DNA from: Euonymus europaeus | Taxonomy: Eukaryota; Streptophyta; Magnoliopsida; Celastrales; Celastraceae | Length of the DNA: 64,000 nucleotides | Direction of reading: 5' to 3' | Assembly (NCBI GenBank): GCA_963580455.1 | Contig: OY756971.1 | Location: 19,553,001-19,617,000, forward strand | In this document: positions 11,475-23,119 of the stretch, in pieces | How the letters are laid out: every line of letters begins with the position of its first letter | How positions within the stretch are numbered: the first letter of the stretch is position 1 | Notes under the pieces: model-generated | Seen by the model: only the letters and a program-made list of their open reading frames with translations | Told to the model about the DNA's origin: nothing | Database searches by the model: none | Made by a program: the position numbers and the translations under genes

Positions 11475-13441
11475 TGTGATATCCTGACCCGAAAATAATA
11501 GAAACATTGAACATGAGGGTGACACGTGTACAACAGTACACTAATGGATGTAATAATTAAATTTGGGTTTAGTGTAATAATTAAATATACGGATGTGAAT
11601 AAGTACGAATAATAATAATAATACAAATAAATGAGAGAACTTGACTGGATGGTGACGAAATACGTATTTGTTATAAATTTTATTAAATAAGTGGAAACAT
11701 AATTAAAAAAAGAAAAAGAAAAGAAAAGAAGAATCTAACTTTTATACATATTTGAATTTAGTTTAAAAGACATAGAAAAGATAAGAAGAGAAACAGGAAA
11801 AAAAACGCAAGGAAAGAGAAATGGAAACAGAAAAGGGAAAAGAAGAAAAAAAAAACGATTTTCGCGTCTGAAACTTCGCCGGCGCCGATCTCCTCCGTCC
11901 TGCCACCTCAGGAGACGAGACCGCTACCAATCTCTTCGTCTCTTCGAGACGTATGAAATCGGTTCAAGAATCACCTTAATCGGAGCTGTATATCTCCGGG
12001 AAAAGCCGTCGGAAGTTTCGGCCATCGTGAGCTTCGACAGTCAATTTCTCCCTCCTCCGATCTCCGATTGATGCAAGGCCACCACCGTTGAGTTCGTCTC
12101 GAAGAGTACTACAAAGCCAGTTGGTGATTTCCAGCAAAATTTGCCGGATCTCCGGTGACCCGAATAGGGGTATTTCGGGTATTATTTGACCCGTTTGATT
12201 TTTTCGGGTAAAAATTTACCTGTTCAACTAGATCATATATTTTACATATTTACGCTGTATTTGAACGTATTTGTGAGCTGGTATGTGCATTTTGGTGTAG
12301 AACTGGTATATGAGGCTTAATGATGTACGTTGGGAAAAATTATACGGAGAAGCATTGGTTCGAGTAAGATATGAGGCACGCTTCACGAGGTAGGGAATAC
12401 TATAACTTTGCGTTAATTTGGGAATTCTGGAATTTCAGTTTAATCGATAATTCGATAAGTCTTGCAAAATAGTTAACTGTGATTTTTCTGATGTAAATGT
12501 TTGGTTGGTTAAGATGGAAATTGTGGGTTTTGTGTTGTAAGTTATCGAAGTTTCTTGCAGTAATTGTGAATGAATGCTCGGCATAAGTGTCTACTGCTAA
12601 TGTGGATTGTGTGTGCATGTTTGAGTGTAAATGGTTGTCGTGTATAATTCCGTTATGTGGTAACCCCCTACTTCTCATTGAGAAAAGTGTTGTCTTTATA
12701 CTGAATGCATGTGATTGAACATTTGTTTATATCTGGGAATTATGGAGATTGCAGGGGTTGTGATGTGGAGATTGCAGAGATGTGGAAGAGGCTTGTACGT
12801 ACAGTGGGTGATAATCCGAGTAACGATTCGCTATGCGGCCACATAGCGAAGGGGTGGCAAGTCCCGGGTAGAAGAAAGTGCCTACTTTCCTTACTCGTAG
12901 ATTGCTTCCGGTGAGGAGGTTGGAAAGCGGAGAAAATTGCTTCCGGCGAGGAGGTCGGAAAGCGGAGAAAAATGTTTTTCGGCAATGAGGTCGGAAGGCG
13001 TTCGAGGTGGTGACGGATATTCGAGGCGGGTTGATAAATAGAAGTGTTATTTAAATTGCCGTGCTTCTGTCAATAACTATTTATGAATGTTTTGTGTGTG
13101 AATACGGTATTTCCTACTGAGCTTCGGCTCATCCCCTATTTCCCATTGTTTATTTTCAGGTGAAACAACTGTGACGAGACTGGGAGTGCAGACAGGACAG
13201 GACAGTCGGTGTACATACCAAAGTCGCTACGTAAGGGTTGAGTGGACCCAGTGGGTTGGGATGGCTAAGCTGGAGTCTCAGTCGGGTATATAAAGTTACT
13301 TATGTATTTATTTATATCTATCATCTAAATATAAGTATGTAGATAATTATACTTTTATTGAGTTATTGAGATTTGAAAAAAAATTATAGTCGAAAGTACG
13401 AGTTAGTTACACGTCACGTGCTTGGGGATCGGGGCGTGACA
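11475..13441 (+). repeat. 3' LTR of the gypsy element, 1,967 bp
   Basis: Starts TGTGATATCC and ends GGGGCGTGACA, so it has the TG...CA ends of an LTR. The LINE frame resumes at the next base, which fixes the right border. The interior includes a GC-rich leader-like region around 11860-12180. Confidence 0.75.
12902..13010 (+). repeat. Short tandem repeat inside the LTR
   Basis: About three imperfect copies of a roughly 40-45 bp unit containing 'gaggaggtcggaaagcggag' run in a row. Such internal repeats are common in long gypsy LTRs. Confidence 0.7.
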
Positions 13442-14324
13442 TTGGCTCTTCGGCATACCATTATCAGTGGCATATCCCAGAATATTCAATATCTCACTTC
13501 AGCAATTCGATGTCATTGCAAACATGGGATCTTGGATAAATCAAAGTTGGAAATGGGACCTAAGATGGAGAAGGCGACTCTTTAGTTGGGAAGAATCACT
13601 TGTCCAGGAGTTGATAGATCACATAAATCATAAAATTCCATGTCCCAGTAGAGTTGACCGGGTAGTATGGACACTTGAGTCGCAAGAAATATTCTCAGTT
13701 AAGTCTCTATATTACCGTTTGATGAAGGAGCCATGCAATGATATCTCTGATATCTACAACTCAATATGGAAAGGGCTTGCACCAACAAAGGTTGAAATTT
13801 TCTCATGGATGCTGCTACAGAAAAAGATCTCCACTAGAGAATCTCTTGCCATGAAGGGTATTATCAGTCAAACAGAGAATATATGCCCCTTTTGTGCAAC
13901 TGCTCCAGAAACAGTTGACCATCTTTTTTGCTTGTGCGAGGGACCGTCCTCCCTTTTGTACAAAATCGTTGATTGGTGGGGGTTGATGTGGTGTGTACCT
14001 GATGATATACAAAGTTTATATGTGATATGGTGCAATCTGGTTTTAAAGGGTGGACTTCAAAGGAAAATTTGGGCATTATTGTTTTATGTCATTACATGGT
14101 CTATCTGGAAGGCGCGAAATGATGTCATATTTCGGGGATGTGTTGTTCACTGGGATGATGTTTTCAACTTGATCTTTATAAGGTTGAAATTATGGTTATT
14201 ACATCTTCAACCGCATTTCCCCTACTCTAGCTCTCAAATCCAGCAAACTGCCCTTAGTATTAAGGCTTGGTATCCACATGAAATGAGATTACATACTATC
14301 CAGGGTGCATGGATGCCTACTTGA
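13442..14324 (+). pseudogene. LINE C-terminal region with zf-RVT zinc-binding motif
   Basis: The frame resumes in the middle of the LINE polyprotein right after the gypsy LTR (WLFGIPLSVAYPRIFNIS). It continues through VWTLESQEIFSVKSLYY and the zinc-binding ICPFCATAPETVDHLFCLC near 13890-13935, and ends at a TGA at 14322. This is the zf-RVT module at the C-terminus of plant LINE ORF2. No RNase H domain follows. About 100 residues between 10411 and 13442 are missing compared with the usual layout, so DNA was lost around the insertion site. Confidence 0.85.
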
Positions 14325-14452
14325 TTTGGTCCTTTGGTTTTAATCATTTTGTTACTTGTATTTGTCCCAGGCCATCTGATTGATGCCCTGTTGTAGCTCC
14401 TTTCTTTCCTGTTTTGCTCAATAAATTTTATGCTGCTTATAAAAAAAAAAAA

Positions 14453-16319
14453 CCAAGCTCTGTGTGTGTGTTTTTAAAATAACTACATAAACTTGAAGCC
14501 ACAAAAATTAGTGAAATATGTTTAGTTGATTGTAGATGCCCGAATCTACGATTGCTAAACTAGATGGAAGCTCGAGCTTTTGGTGGGCCACAGACAACTT
14601 AAGAATATCGATATGAACTTAGCTTGCAAATCAACTCAAAAAACTACTGTTAGCCACCTAAGGATCGACTGTGGGGTGTCAATCGTTAGGGCTCCGACGG
14701 TCAAATTAGTCTAATATGAGAGCAAAGACTTGGGCCCATGGTGGAGACCGACTAGAAAAAGAATAAAGGATTGCGTTTTCAAGTTGAGAGATGCTTAGAA
14801 GCGATTGACCTCCGGTGAATTATTCTGGTGGTTAAAAATAGTAGAGAGAATGTTATGGTTTTGGTTATTTTGTGAGTAAAAGTCCACCCTTTCTCTTAGT
14901 AGAAGGGAAGCAGCTCCCGAGAGTGTTTGGCGACCTGTAGGTCATACCTGACAAGGTTTGGGACCTAGGCCGAAGGTCTTATTTGGCGAGCTCTTAGATC
15001 TATGCTGGAGGTCTGAGTTTAGCTGGGTTCAAGATGATGACTCTAAACTGGAGATCTTTGATACTTGCAATACTGGGCAGAGTTAGTAGATGTAAGGCTT
15101 AATGTCGAACTCCAGGTCTTGGTCTTGGACTTGGGCTTGATTCGATTAGATCTCAAGATGACATGACAGTTGACTTGGTTAAATATTGACGGGAAGTGTT
15201 AAACAAAACCCCCTCCTATTCCCCCAAACCCCCCCTACTGTCATCACATCATGTCCTCAACACTTAATATTTCTCTCTCCTCTCCTCTCTAGATTTAAAT
15301 ATAAAATGCCGACGTTTTTTTTTAAATTTTTTATTGTTTTTTATGAGGAAATATTTATGCCAATTTGTTAATTTTGGCATATTAAACATGTGGTTGCAAA
15401 AATTAAGTTTTTTTTTTTGAGTAATTCATTGAGTTTTTAATTTTTATGGAGACTTTTATATGAGTCGGTCTATCGTGTCCACAACAAGAAAGAAAGAAAA
15501 AATATATACATATAACATTGTTTAAGATGTAAAATTTTCATAAATCTTTTAATTAAAATCTCCTTTTTTATAAATTATTTTTAAAAATATTTTATATATT
15601 TTTTAATGAGATTAGATAATGTGGAGCCAAATATTCTTCAGACATGCACGCGCATGCATGTATCATTAATTATTCATATATTCTCAAAAAAAATGTATCA
15701 TTCTTCATCTATGTATAAGAATTTATAAGTTAAGAGAATTTTATTGATGAATTCACATCCTCCTAAAATACTCAATTGGTTTTTTTTTCTTTCGAATTTT
15801 CAATTTTTCTTTTCAGATTTTATTTGTTCAATTTACAATTTTTTTAAATAAAAAATTATGGGTATTGTCTTTTTTTATATTAAAAAAATTTGTAAATTGA
15901 AAAGAAAAGATAATAAAAGCTGAAATCTGAAAAAGAAAAACACAAAAACTGAGAAACAAAAAATATTAAGAAAACCATGCTTACCGTACACTTATGGAAA
16001 CATCAAAATGCGTGCGTGCACATACAAAATTTGTGTAAACAAAATAATTGATCTGACAAAAAGGTGAGTTTCACTTGCAACCGTACACATAGGGGAGGGG
16101 GTTTAAGATAGACTTAGGTTCATATAAAAAAAATCTAATATTGACTTTTAATGAAAAGTGGATAAAGCTTGATTTTGGCCACTTCATTGATTTCGAATCT
16201 TAAATCTTGAATTTAATTCTCATCCCCTTCTTTAATTAAAAAAACTATAATATTACACTCGGGCCTCCCAAAAGAGGTAAAATCCTACCACAAACACTAC
16301 TTCTATAAAAAATGTAGGT
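14453..16319. other. Intergenic, AT-rich, no gene seen
   Basis: I find no supported coding region. An imperfect palindrome spans about 15790-15965: 'caatttacaattttttt' and its near complement face each other around 15870, as in a decayed foldback element. The rest is AT-rich sequence with homopolymer runs. Confidence 0.4.
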
Positions 16320-16324
16320 GTTGA

Positions 16325-16548
16325 TGAAATATTTCTAATAATCAGACAGATTGATGAGAAAGACTTGAGAAATCATATATTATTCATAGATCAAGAAGTT
16401 ACAAATTACAGAGCTTAAGATGAGCTTATATACAGAGACCAAGGAAGAAGAAGATGACCAATGGAAAACAGGAAGCATAAACAGAGAATAGAAACGACAC
16501 CGTAGAACTTAAACCAAAACGATGCCGTAGCAAACTTCTCCTCTAACA
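16325..16548 (-). repeat. 3' LTR of the copia element
   Basis: On the plus strand it starts TGAAATATTT and ends CTCTAACA. It is 224 bp and matches 20866-21089 except for four substitutions. Confidence 0.95.
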
Positions 16549-17088
16549 CCCCCGTTCAAGCTCAGCATGAGTTTCAGTCATGTTGAGCTTGAGTTTGAAA
16601 GCTTGTAATTGAGCAACACTCATAGGTTTAGTAAAAATGTCAGCAGGCTGAAATTTAGTCTTTGTGTGTCGCAAACCAATCAACTTTTGATCAACCCTTT
16701 CCCGTACAAAATGGCAATCAATTTCGATATGCTTAGTTCTTTCGTGAAATACAGGATTCGTGGCAATGTGAATCGCAGCTTTACTATCACAGTATAGAGG
16801 AATTGGCTTGCTGATGGAGTTCTTTAAATCATTCAAAAGAGCATTGAGCCAGACTAGTTCACTGGTGACAGAGGCAATGGCTCGGTATTCAGCCTCTGCT
16901 GACGACCTTGAAATTGTTTGTTGCTTCTTGGAGCGCCAGGCTATCAAAGAATTTCCAAGCATTATGCTATATCCAGTCACAGACCTCCTGGTGTCAGGGC
17001 ATGATGCCCAATCTGCATCGCAATAGGCTTGAACACTGTCAATATGACCAACAGGAAAGAAAAGACCTTGGTCAAAAGTTCCCTTGAG
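16543..17088 (-). pseudogene. Copia RNase H domain downstream of the premature stop
   Basis: In the same frame as the RT but beyond the TAG. Motifs include YCDADWASCPDTRRSVTGY near 17010, SRSSAEAEYRAIA near 16890 and LYCDSKAAIHIA near 16790. These are the RNase H signatures of copia polyproteins. The stop codon lies inside the LTR edge at 16543. Confidence 0.88.
16549..16557 (-). other. Polypurine tract of the copia element
   Basis: The minus strand reads GAACGGGGG immediately before the 3' LTR (TGTTAGAGG). This is the expected plus-strand priming site. Confidence 0.75.
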
Positions 17089-18168
17089 CTAACGAAGGAC
17101 TCTGTGAGCAGCTTTGATATGAGCAAACGTGGGAGCTCTCATGAACTGGCTCAGAGTGTTAACTGGACAGCTGATGTCTGGTCTAGTCAATGTAAGGTAC
17201 ATAAGCTTTCCAATTAACCTCCTGTATTGCATAGGATCCTGTAAAACTTCTCCATGATTTATAGAAAGCTTTGAGTTTGAATCCATGGGAGAATTGATGC
17301 TTTTACAATTCCTGAAATTTGTGTCAGTAAGAAGATCCAATATGTATTTCTTTTGAGATAAAATCATACCTGATTGAGTTCTATCAAGCTCAAGACCTAA
17401 AAATTTTTTTAGCTCACCTAAATCCTTGATTTTAAAACAAGTGCTAATATAATGCTTAACTTCTTCAATAAGATTCAAATTATCTCCTCCAATTTCCATA
17501 TCATCAACATATAGTAATAACATAACTTTGCTTGAATTTTTAGTGTAAGTAAACAATGAATAATCACAGTGGGACTGTATGAAACCAAACCTGAGTAGTG
17601 CATCCTTGCACTTTTGGTTCCATTGCCTTGATGCTTGTTTTAAACCATACAAGGATTTATTGAGTTTGCAAACATAACCTGCACCATAAGTTTCATATCC
17701 AGGGGGCATCCGCATATAGACATTTTCATGTAAATCACCATTTAAAAAAGCATTATGTACATCCAAGTGATGCACTATCCAATTGTTAGCAGAAGCTAAG
17801 GCAAGAAAAACTCTTACTGTAACCATTTTTACGACAGGGGCAATAGTTTCTTTATAATCAAATCCTAGAGTTTGGCTAAAACCTTGGGCTACAAGTCTAG
17901 CCTTGTACCTCTCAATAGTACCATCCGGATTGTACTTAATCTTATACACCCATTTGGACCCTATAGCTTTCCTATCCTTTGGCAATCTAACCACAGTCCA
18001 GGTATTATTTGCATTAAGGGCATTAATTTCAGTGTCCATGGCTTCACACCAATAAGGTGATTTGGATGCTTCAACAAAACTCTTTGGTTCATGATGAGAT
18101 GTAATTGATGCCATAAAGTGTTTATGAGACATAGAATGAGATGAGGATGCATGCTGAAACATAGGCAA
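17089..18168 (-). pseudogene. Copia reverse transcriptase, separated by frameshift and ended by a stop
   Basis: The 359 residues include WVYKIKYNPDGTIERYKARL, LDVHNAFLNGDL and the catalytic YVDD (within LLLYVDDMEIGG, near 17505). This is the RT of Ty1/copia elements. It is out of frame with the upstream integrase frame. It ends at TAG (17091-17089), where family members continue with a tyrosine or similar residue into RNase H. The domain is otherwise well preserved. Confidence 0.9.
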
Positions 18169-18379
18169 ATGTACACTTCTATCTTTAATAGTTGCATTAC
18201 AATCATATTCTTTTAGATATGTTGGAAACTTTCTAACTCTCTTAGAGTTTTGGACACTATCTGTTGTATCTGCCTGGGCAGATACCTCTACAATATTTTC
18301 TTCTGCAGATGTATTTTCTCTATTTGTGCAGTTCTGGACAGTATCTGCATAATCCTCTAAAAAATCTATAGAATTTTGC

Positions 18380-20848
18380 TCAGTAGATAGATGTATTGTT
18401 CTTAAAAGGAAAAATATTTTCCTTGAATGTCACATCCCTTGAAATAAAAATCTCATTTGTTTCAAGGTCTAGAAGTTTATAACCTTTTGTATTGGGAGGA
18501 TATCCAATAAAAATGCATGCTTTGGCTCGGGGTTCAAATTTTGAAGGTTGATGAGTAAGAATTTTTGAATAACATAAACAACCAAAATTTTTTAGATCAT
18601 CAAAAATAGGCTGTTTATTGTACAGAATTTCATAAGGACTTTTGTTATCCAGTGTTCTTGAAGGAAGTCTGTTTATTAAATAAACAGCAGTAAGCACACA
18701 GTGACTCCAGAATTTTACAGGAATGCCAGCTTGAATTCTAATAGCTCTTCCCACATTTAAAATATGCTGATGTTTTCTCTCCACAACACCATTTTGTTGT
18801 GGAGTGTATATACAAGTTTTCTGGTGAGGTATCCCTTCTTTGTGATAAAAGTCTAACATGTCAAACTCAACTCCATTATCTGTCCTAATAGTTTTAATCT
18901 TAGTATTGAATTGAGTCTTGACATAGTTGTTAAAATATTCTATATGTTTCTTAGTTTCAGATTTAGTTTGCATAAGCAGAATCCAAGTAGCACGAGAATA
19001 ATCATCAACAATTGTCAAAAAATACTTGAAACCATCATGAGAAACCACAGAATTGGGAACCCAGATATCCACATGAATTAATTCAAAAATATACAGAGAT
19101 CTGGTTTGACTAATGGAAAAACTTCTCCTCTTCATTTTGGCTAAGGGACATACAGGACAATCATTACAATCTTTACCAAAATCATTTCCTAACATGTCAG
19201 AAATTCTAGGAGATGGATGCCCTAATCTTCTATGCCAAATCTCTCCCTTCACAGTCAAGTTAATACTTTTCATTTCTTCATTGTTAGGCTTTAGTTCTTC
19301 AAGCAAGTAGTACAAGCCATTATGCATGATTCCCATCCCAATTTTCTTCAATGTGGCATCCTGCAATTTACAAGATTTTGGGGTGAAAATCGTTACACAA
19401 TTTTGGCTTGTAGCTAGCTTGCTTGTTGAAATTAAGTTAAAATTGAAACTTTGAACACATAACACATCATGAAGGAAAATATGATTTTTTAACATCACAG
19501 TACCTATATGACTAACAGTATGCTTTGTTCCATCCGGTAGAATGACAAAAGAGTTGTGTAGTTTAGATGATGTATGGAAAAAATTTGGTGTGCATATAAC
19601 ATGATCAGATGCGCCTGTATCTATGATCCAATGTTGTTTTAAAAAATAATTACCTCCTACTGCAGAAGCAGAAGCAGTGTGTTGTCCAGATTCTCCTCCT
19701 GTTGTATTAGCTTTTAGATAAGCTAGAAGTTGTTTGCATTGCTCTCCTGAGAATGGCAGTGAGGAAGAGCCTTGAGTATTCTGGATTGAAGCCTCAACTT
19801 GATTGGTGTAAGACCTTTTATCATTGAAATGAGATTTCTGTCTCTTGTTCCCATTTTCTATGTCTGCAGGATAACCAATTAACTTAAAACACTTATCAAT
19901 GTTATGGTTAGTTTTCTTACAATATCTGCAGAAAAGCTTGTCTTTATCAGCAGGCCTCTTTGAACCCTTGAAGTCTTTGTTTGTTGCATACGATGGCTTT
20001 CCAGTAACTTGCATTGTCATAGACTCTTGGACTTCTTGTTGTAGAACTGATTTCTTCACATTGTGATTTACTGTCAATTTCTTTTTAACTTGAGCAACCT
20101 GAGAGAAAGCCTTGGTGACATCTGGTAAGGGATCCATGAGAAGTATTTGATTAGTAACATGCTCATAAGACTCATCAAGTCCCATGAGAAACTGTATGAG
20201 CTTATCTTTGTTTCTTTCGTCCATAGCAGACTGTCCAAGATGACATGAACATCGACCACACTTGCAGACCAGAACCATTTTGTATTGATACAATTCATCC
20301 CAGAGAGATTTAATTCGAGCATAGTACTCAGTAATAGTAGAACCCCCTTGCTTAATATTGGCAATAGCTCGGGCAAGTTCAAAATCTCTAGTTGGATTGG
20401 CAGAAGAATATCGATTTTTGAGATCTGTCCATAATTCTGAAGATGTTTGAGCAGTAGATACACTAACAAGAATATCTTGACTCACACAGTTCGTAATCCA
20501 GTTCTTCACCAAGCTATCGCACTGAATCCAGTCCTGATAGGTAGAATCGGACTCAACTGGTGGTTTGAGTGTACCATCAACGAAAACCATTTTGTTCCTT
20601 GCCTTGAGAGCAGTAATCATTTGATTGCTCCATAAATGATAGTTGCATCCAGTAAGAATCAAAGAAATCAAATTCGAAGAAAAATCTGAAGTGGTTAAGT
20701 AATAAGGATTACGAAAAGGGTTTTGTGGAGGAATTTGAGCCATTGATTGATACTGGAAGTTTTGAAAAGCAGGAAATTGAAGATTCGGAGCAGGAATAGT
20801 AGAAGAAGATGGATTACTCTCAAGACCTGGAAATTTGGTGTGCGCCAT
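18380..20848 (-). pseudogene. Copia gag-protease-integrase polyprotein, disabled element
   Basis: A long open frame of 822 aa, counted from MAHTKFPG; the upstream ATG overlaps the LTR/primer site. Gag capsid comes first. A CCHC zinc knuckle follows (CRYCKKTNHNIDKC, near 19925). The aspartic protease motif IIDTGASDHV lies near 19620. The pre-integrase motif WHRRLGHPSP is near 19225 and the integrase core has its D,D,E residues (HVDIW, RTDNGVEF, QQNGVVERKH). The frame then closes inside the integrase-RT linker, and the polymerase resumes in another frame. The proteins would package and integrate the element's cDNA. With the frame broken, only Gag-PR-IN could be made. Confidence 0.9.
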
Positions 20849-20852
20849 TTTA

Positions 20853-20865
20853 GGCTCCGATACCA
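20853..20865 (-). other. Primer-binding site for initiator Met tRNA
   Basis: The minus strand next to the 5' LTR reads TGGTATCGGAGCC. This is complementary to the 3' end of initiator methionine tRNA with one difference from the usual TGGTATCAGAGCC. Confidence 0.85.
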
Positions 20866-21089
20866 TGAAATATTTCTAATAATCAGACAGATTGATGAGA
20901 AAGACTTGAGAAATCATATATTATTCATAGATCAAGAAGTTACAAATTACAGAGCTCAAGATGAGCTTATATACAGAGACCAAGGAAGAAGAAGATGACC
21001 AACGGAAAACAGGAAGCATAAACAGAGAATAGAAACGACACCGTAGAGCTTAAACCAAAACGATGTCGTAGCAAACTTCTCCTCTAACA
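20866..21089 (-). repeat. 5' LTR of the copia element
   Basis: This is the promoter-side LTR for the minus-strand element. It has the same ends and length as the copy at 16325-16548. The host duplication GTTGA follows directly. Confidence 0.95.
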
Positions 21090-21094
21090 GTTGA

Positions 21095-22740
21095 TTTACT
21101 AATTTTCTTATGGTCTAAGAATCGCATTCAAGTTTTTAAAATTTTCTTCACAATATCTACTAAATGGTTAGTTATGTCAATAGATACCCAACTGCAAATT
21201 TGATATTCCGAGACAAACTGTGTTAGACTCCGAAGAGAAGTATACTTACTCACGAGTCATTATCATAAGTCATTGTTATACGTACACGAACATAATATTG
21301 ACCAATTAAATATATATTTCGCTTTGTCAACTACAAATTAAATAGCGACCAAGAAAAAAACTGAAGGGATGGAGAGATTTTTTTAATATATATATTAAAT
21401 ATTCAATTTTTATATATTATAAAGTCGAGGAGTAGACCCTCAACTTTTAAGTTATTATTATATATATATATAATATTTATATGTGATATAAATTATATAT
21501 TTCTAAAAATACATATATTTTTCCTAAATAGTCGCTTAATTATTATTTTTTAAAAATTCTCCTTTACACATTATATTATATATACAATATATTACCAAAT
21601 ATACATTTATTTTTGTAATAACTTTATACTATGTATTATTAATATATAAATTATAATTGTTGATTGATACACACTTATATATAATGATAGATGATAAATG
21701 ATTTTTTACTCAATGAAAAATTATTTAACACAACTTACATGATTATTTTTTATTATAATGAATGGAGGATGAGATTCTTGCAGATATTGCATGGTTCTTC
21801 ATATTGAGACTAAGATTGTTCAAATTGTTTTTGTTATCTTGAACATTTTATGATTTAATTTATGATATATATAATCAAATGCCATAATGTGAGAAGTCTC
21901 CCTTAAACTGTCACGTTATTATGTGAGAATTTATGTGCGTGTATATCAATTGTTAAAATGATAAAATTTTCTGGATCTTTTTCACTTACTAAATAAATAA
22001 AAATGATAAGTATCAAATATATTTATGTACTTTCACTTCTAAATCATGGAAGTTCTTATTATATTTTAAGCTAAAGAAATTTTATACTTTGCCGAATGAA
22101 TCATGTTAGCCCTTATTATCAACACTTTTTTACGGAAAATGAAAAGTTGTATAAATATCGTATATGTTCCTGTATTTTCACTTTTGAATAATCCAAATCT
22201 CTATATATATATATATATTTTGGGGCTAAAGAAGCCCTCCTATTTTACAGAATGAGGCACATTAGCCCTTATCGTCCCAAAAAAATTGATCCAAAAGTGA
22301 AAGTAGGAGCATATTTCATACCTATCCCACTATTCTTTAGCACAATCCACCGCTGGAGCTGCTTGGACTGCCGCGTGTACGAGACTGGGGCTCCGCCACA
22401 CGGTATTACTATAGGAGGACCACACCTAATTGTGTTGCCCAGGCTCATTCCCTACACATGAGGTCACAAGTCACACCGACCACGAAAACCTACCTATATT
22501 TTTCTGGGCCCCACTATATGTCGACGTGTATGGCCAGGCTTAATCTAGTGCCTAATCTTACCCTAAAAAAACCCGAGGAGAACATCAACGGTCACAATAT
22601 CCCCAACGGCTATTTTTAAAATACCAATCCAACGGTCAGATTTGCATCGACGGTTGTTGCTGAATCAGGAGTAAGTAGTAACATGACATGTTAATATAAA
22701 AATACCAAAATAATAATAATATAGTAGCCGTTGGCGGCCA
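21095..22740. other. AT-rich intergenic stretch, no gene seen
   Basis: Very AT-rich with runs of TA dinucleotides (for example 21455-21480 and 22203-22220). I see no domain-bearing frame. From about 22300 the base composition rises towards the promoter of the gene at 23120. Confidence 0.45.
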
Positions 22741-22751
22741 TTCCTGTTCTT

Positions 22752-22760
22752 TATAACCAG
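22752..22760 (+). promoter_or_regulatory. Likely TATA box of the PNRC-motif gene
   Basis: TTTATAACC lies about 365 bp upstream of the start codon, in a reasonable position for a gene with a long 5' leader. No other TATA-like site is as well placed. The assignment is inferred. Confidence 0.4.
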
Positions 22761-23119
22761 ACGAAGGAGTTCATGGATTAGAGATTCCTGAATATCAATC
22801 CAGATCCTTGTTTATAGAAAATCCATTCTGGATCTAAAGAAACATCTCCTTCTGTTAAAATTACTAGATTGTTTTTTAATTATTAGTAGTTTTGCTTGGT
22901 ATTCATAGGTCTTCCTTTTGATTCAACTTATACATAGTTTCTGTAATTTAATTAGGGTTTTTAGTTTTTCTTTGGTTGCTATAATTTTCTTACTTTCTCG
23001 GGAAAATCGGAAAAGAGGTCCAAGTTTTAGGGAATTGATCGTGCTATTTTGAGATCATCGCCTATTATCTTTTTTCTTCCTTTTATTTGTTCACTGCTTC
23101 TCTTTCTCTGAAGGATCTG

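Larger units (their letters stand above)
10412..13441 (+). mobile_element. Truncated Ty3/gypsy (del/Tekay-like) element
   Basis: The right part is a clear 3' LTR (11475-13441). It is preceded by a purine-rich tract and a sequence typical of the extreme end of chromovirus pol genes (tcgaggacgaaatttttat). The part from 10412 to 11462 has no intact domain and is taken as decayed internal sequence. No 5' LTR is present, so the element lost its left side after inserting into the LINE. The lineage is inferred from the pol-end/PPT/TGTGATATCC arrangement and is not proven. Confidence 0.65.
8880..14452 (+). mobile_element. 5'-truncated LINE retrotransposon split by a gypsy insertion
   Basis: The plus strand carries the reverse-transcriptase half of a plant L1-type LINE up to about 10411. 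The zinc-binding C-terminal half resumes at 13442 and a short poly(A) tract follows at about 14441-14452, preceded by CAATAAA. The first open reading frame and the endonuclease are missing, so it is 5'-truncated. The interruption (about 10411-13441) is a truncated Ty3/gypsy element. Frameshifts and stops show that the LINE is inactive. Confidence 0.85.
16325..21089 (-). mobile_element. Structurally complete Ty1/copia retrotransposon
   Basis: Two 224-bp LTRs in the same orientation bound a 4,765-bp element. They are flanked by the 5-bp target duplication GTTGA (16320-16324 and 21090-21094). On the minus strand the order is 5' LTR, primer-binding site, gag, protease, integrase, reverse transcriptase, RNase H, polypurine tract, 3' LTR. 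This is the Ty1/copia order, with integrase before reverse transcriptase. The LTRs differ at four positions by my alignment, so the insertion is relatively young. A frame change between 18170 and 18380 and a TAG at 17089-17091 disable the polyprotein. Confidence 0.95.
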
